Below, in pieces: positions 14,318 through 14,328 of a stretch of DNA of 14,328 nucleotides. The notes below the pieces were generated by a model. The model was not told where the DNA came from. It saw nothing but the letters and a program-made list of their open reading frames with translations, and did not search any database. Made by a program: the position numbers and the translations under genes. Each line of letters begins with the position of its first letter. Positions within the stretch are counted from its first letter, which is position 1. Origin of the DNA: Clostridium sp. CAG:575 (GTDB lineage Bacteria > Bacillota > Clostridia > TANB77 > CAG-508); contig FR884533.1 of the NCBI GenBank assembly GCA_000435535.1, positions 2,992-17,319 on the forward strand, given 5' to 3'.

Positions 14318-14328
14318 AATATGGATAT

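Overview
This is a strongly AT-rich stretch of a bacterial chromosome. Gene content, AGGAGG-type ribosome binding sites, sigma-A-like promoters and a GGGACGGTTCT-type intergenic palindrome point to a low-GC Firmicute, most likely an uncultured gut-type member of the Clostridia. Coding density is high and most genes are conserved housekeeping genes. No tRNA, rRNA, CRISPR array or complete insertion sequence is visible.

Layout. (1) Positions 1-3817, plus strand: the 3' end of miaB, an unrecognised protein with a possible Cys-His-Asp active site, and mutS, packed as one operon (1-nt overlap, then a 5-nt gap). (2) Positions 3818-4368, the convergent gap between mutS and rqcH: 27 perfect copies of a 16-bp all-purine repeat running into a 37-bp perfect stem-loop whose outer arm contains the same repeat unit. 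(3) Positions 4369-6159, minus strand: rqcH (NFACT, ribosome quality control) with its own promoter. (4) Positions 6284-8191: a divergently transcribed DUF2207 membrane protein whose glycine-rich end looks frameshifted. (5) Positions 8243-9121: a single-gene unit encoding a putative lipoprotein, with its own promoter, a palindrome-rich leader and a strong terminator. (6) Positions 9200-13032: an operon der - plsY - gpsA - zinc-ribbon protein. Der serves ribosome assembly; GpsA makes glycerol-3-phosphate and PlsY acylates it, so the operon joins ribosome biogenesis to phospholipid synthesis. The der start is unusual: a hairpin and a five-codon reading frame lie between the Shine-Dalgarno sequence and the start codon. 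(7) Positions 13033-14317: a large hairpin, then an Rpn/PD-(D/E)XK transposase-family gene broken near its 3' end by one extra base, and a terminator.

I see no complete new multi-gene system. The most unusual material is non-coding: the purine tandem array fused to a long palindrome, two palindromic elements that share GGGACG/CGTCCC ends, the der leader, and a palindrome (ATACTAA...TTAGTAT) shared by the lipoprotein and der leaders. Among the proteins, the points of interest are the possible Cys-His-Asp protein beside mutS and the Asp-to-Glu change at the tRNA-binding DR motif of RqcH.
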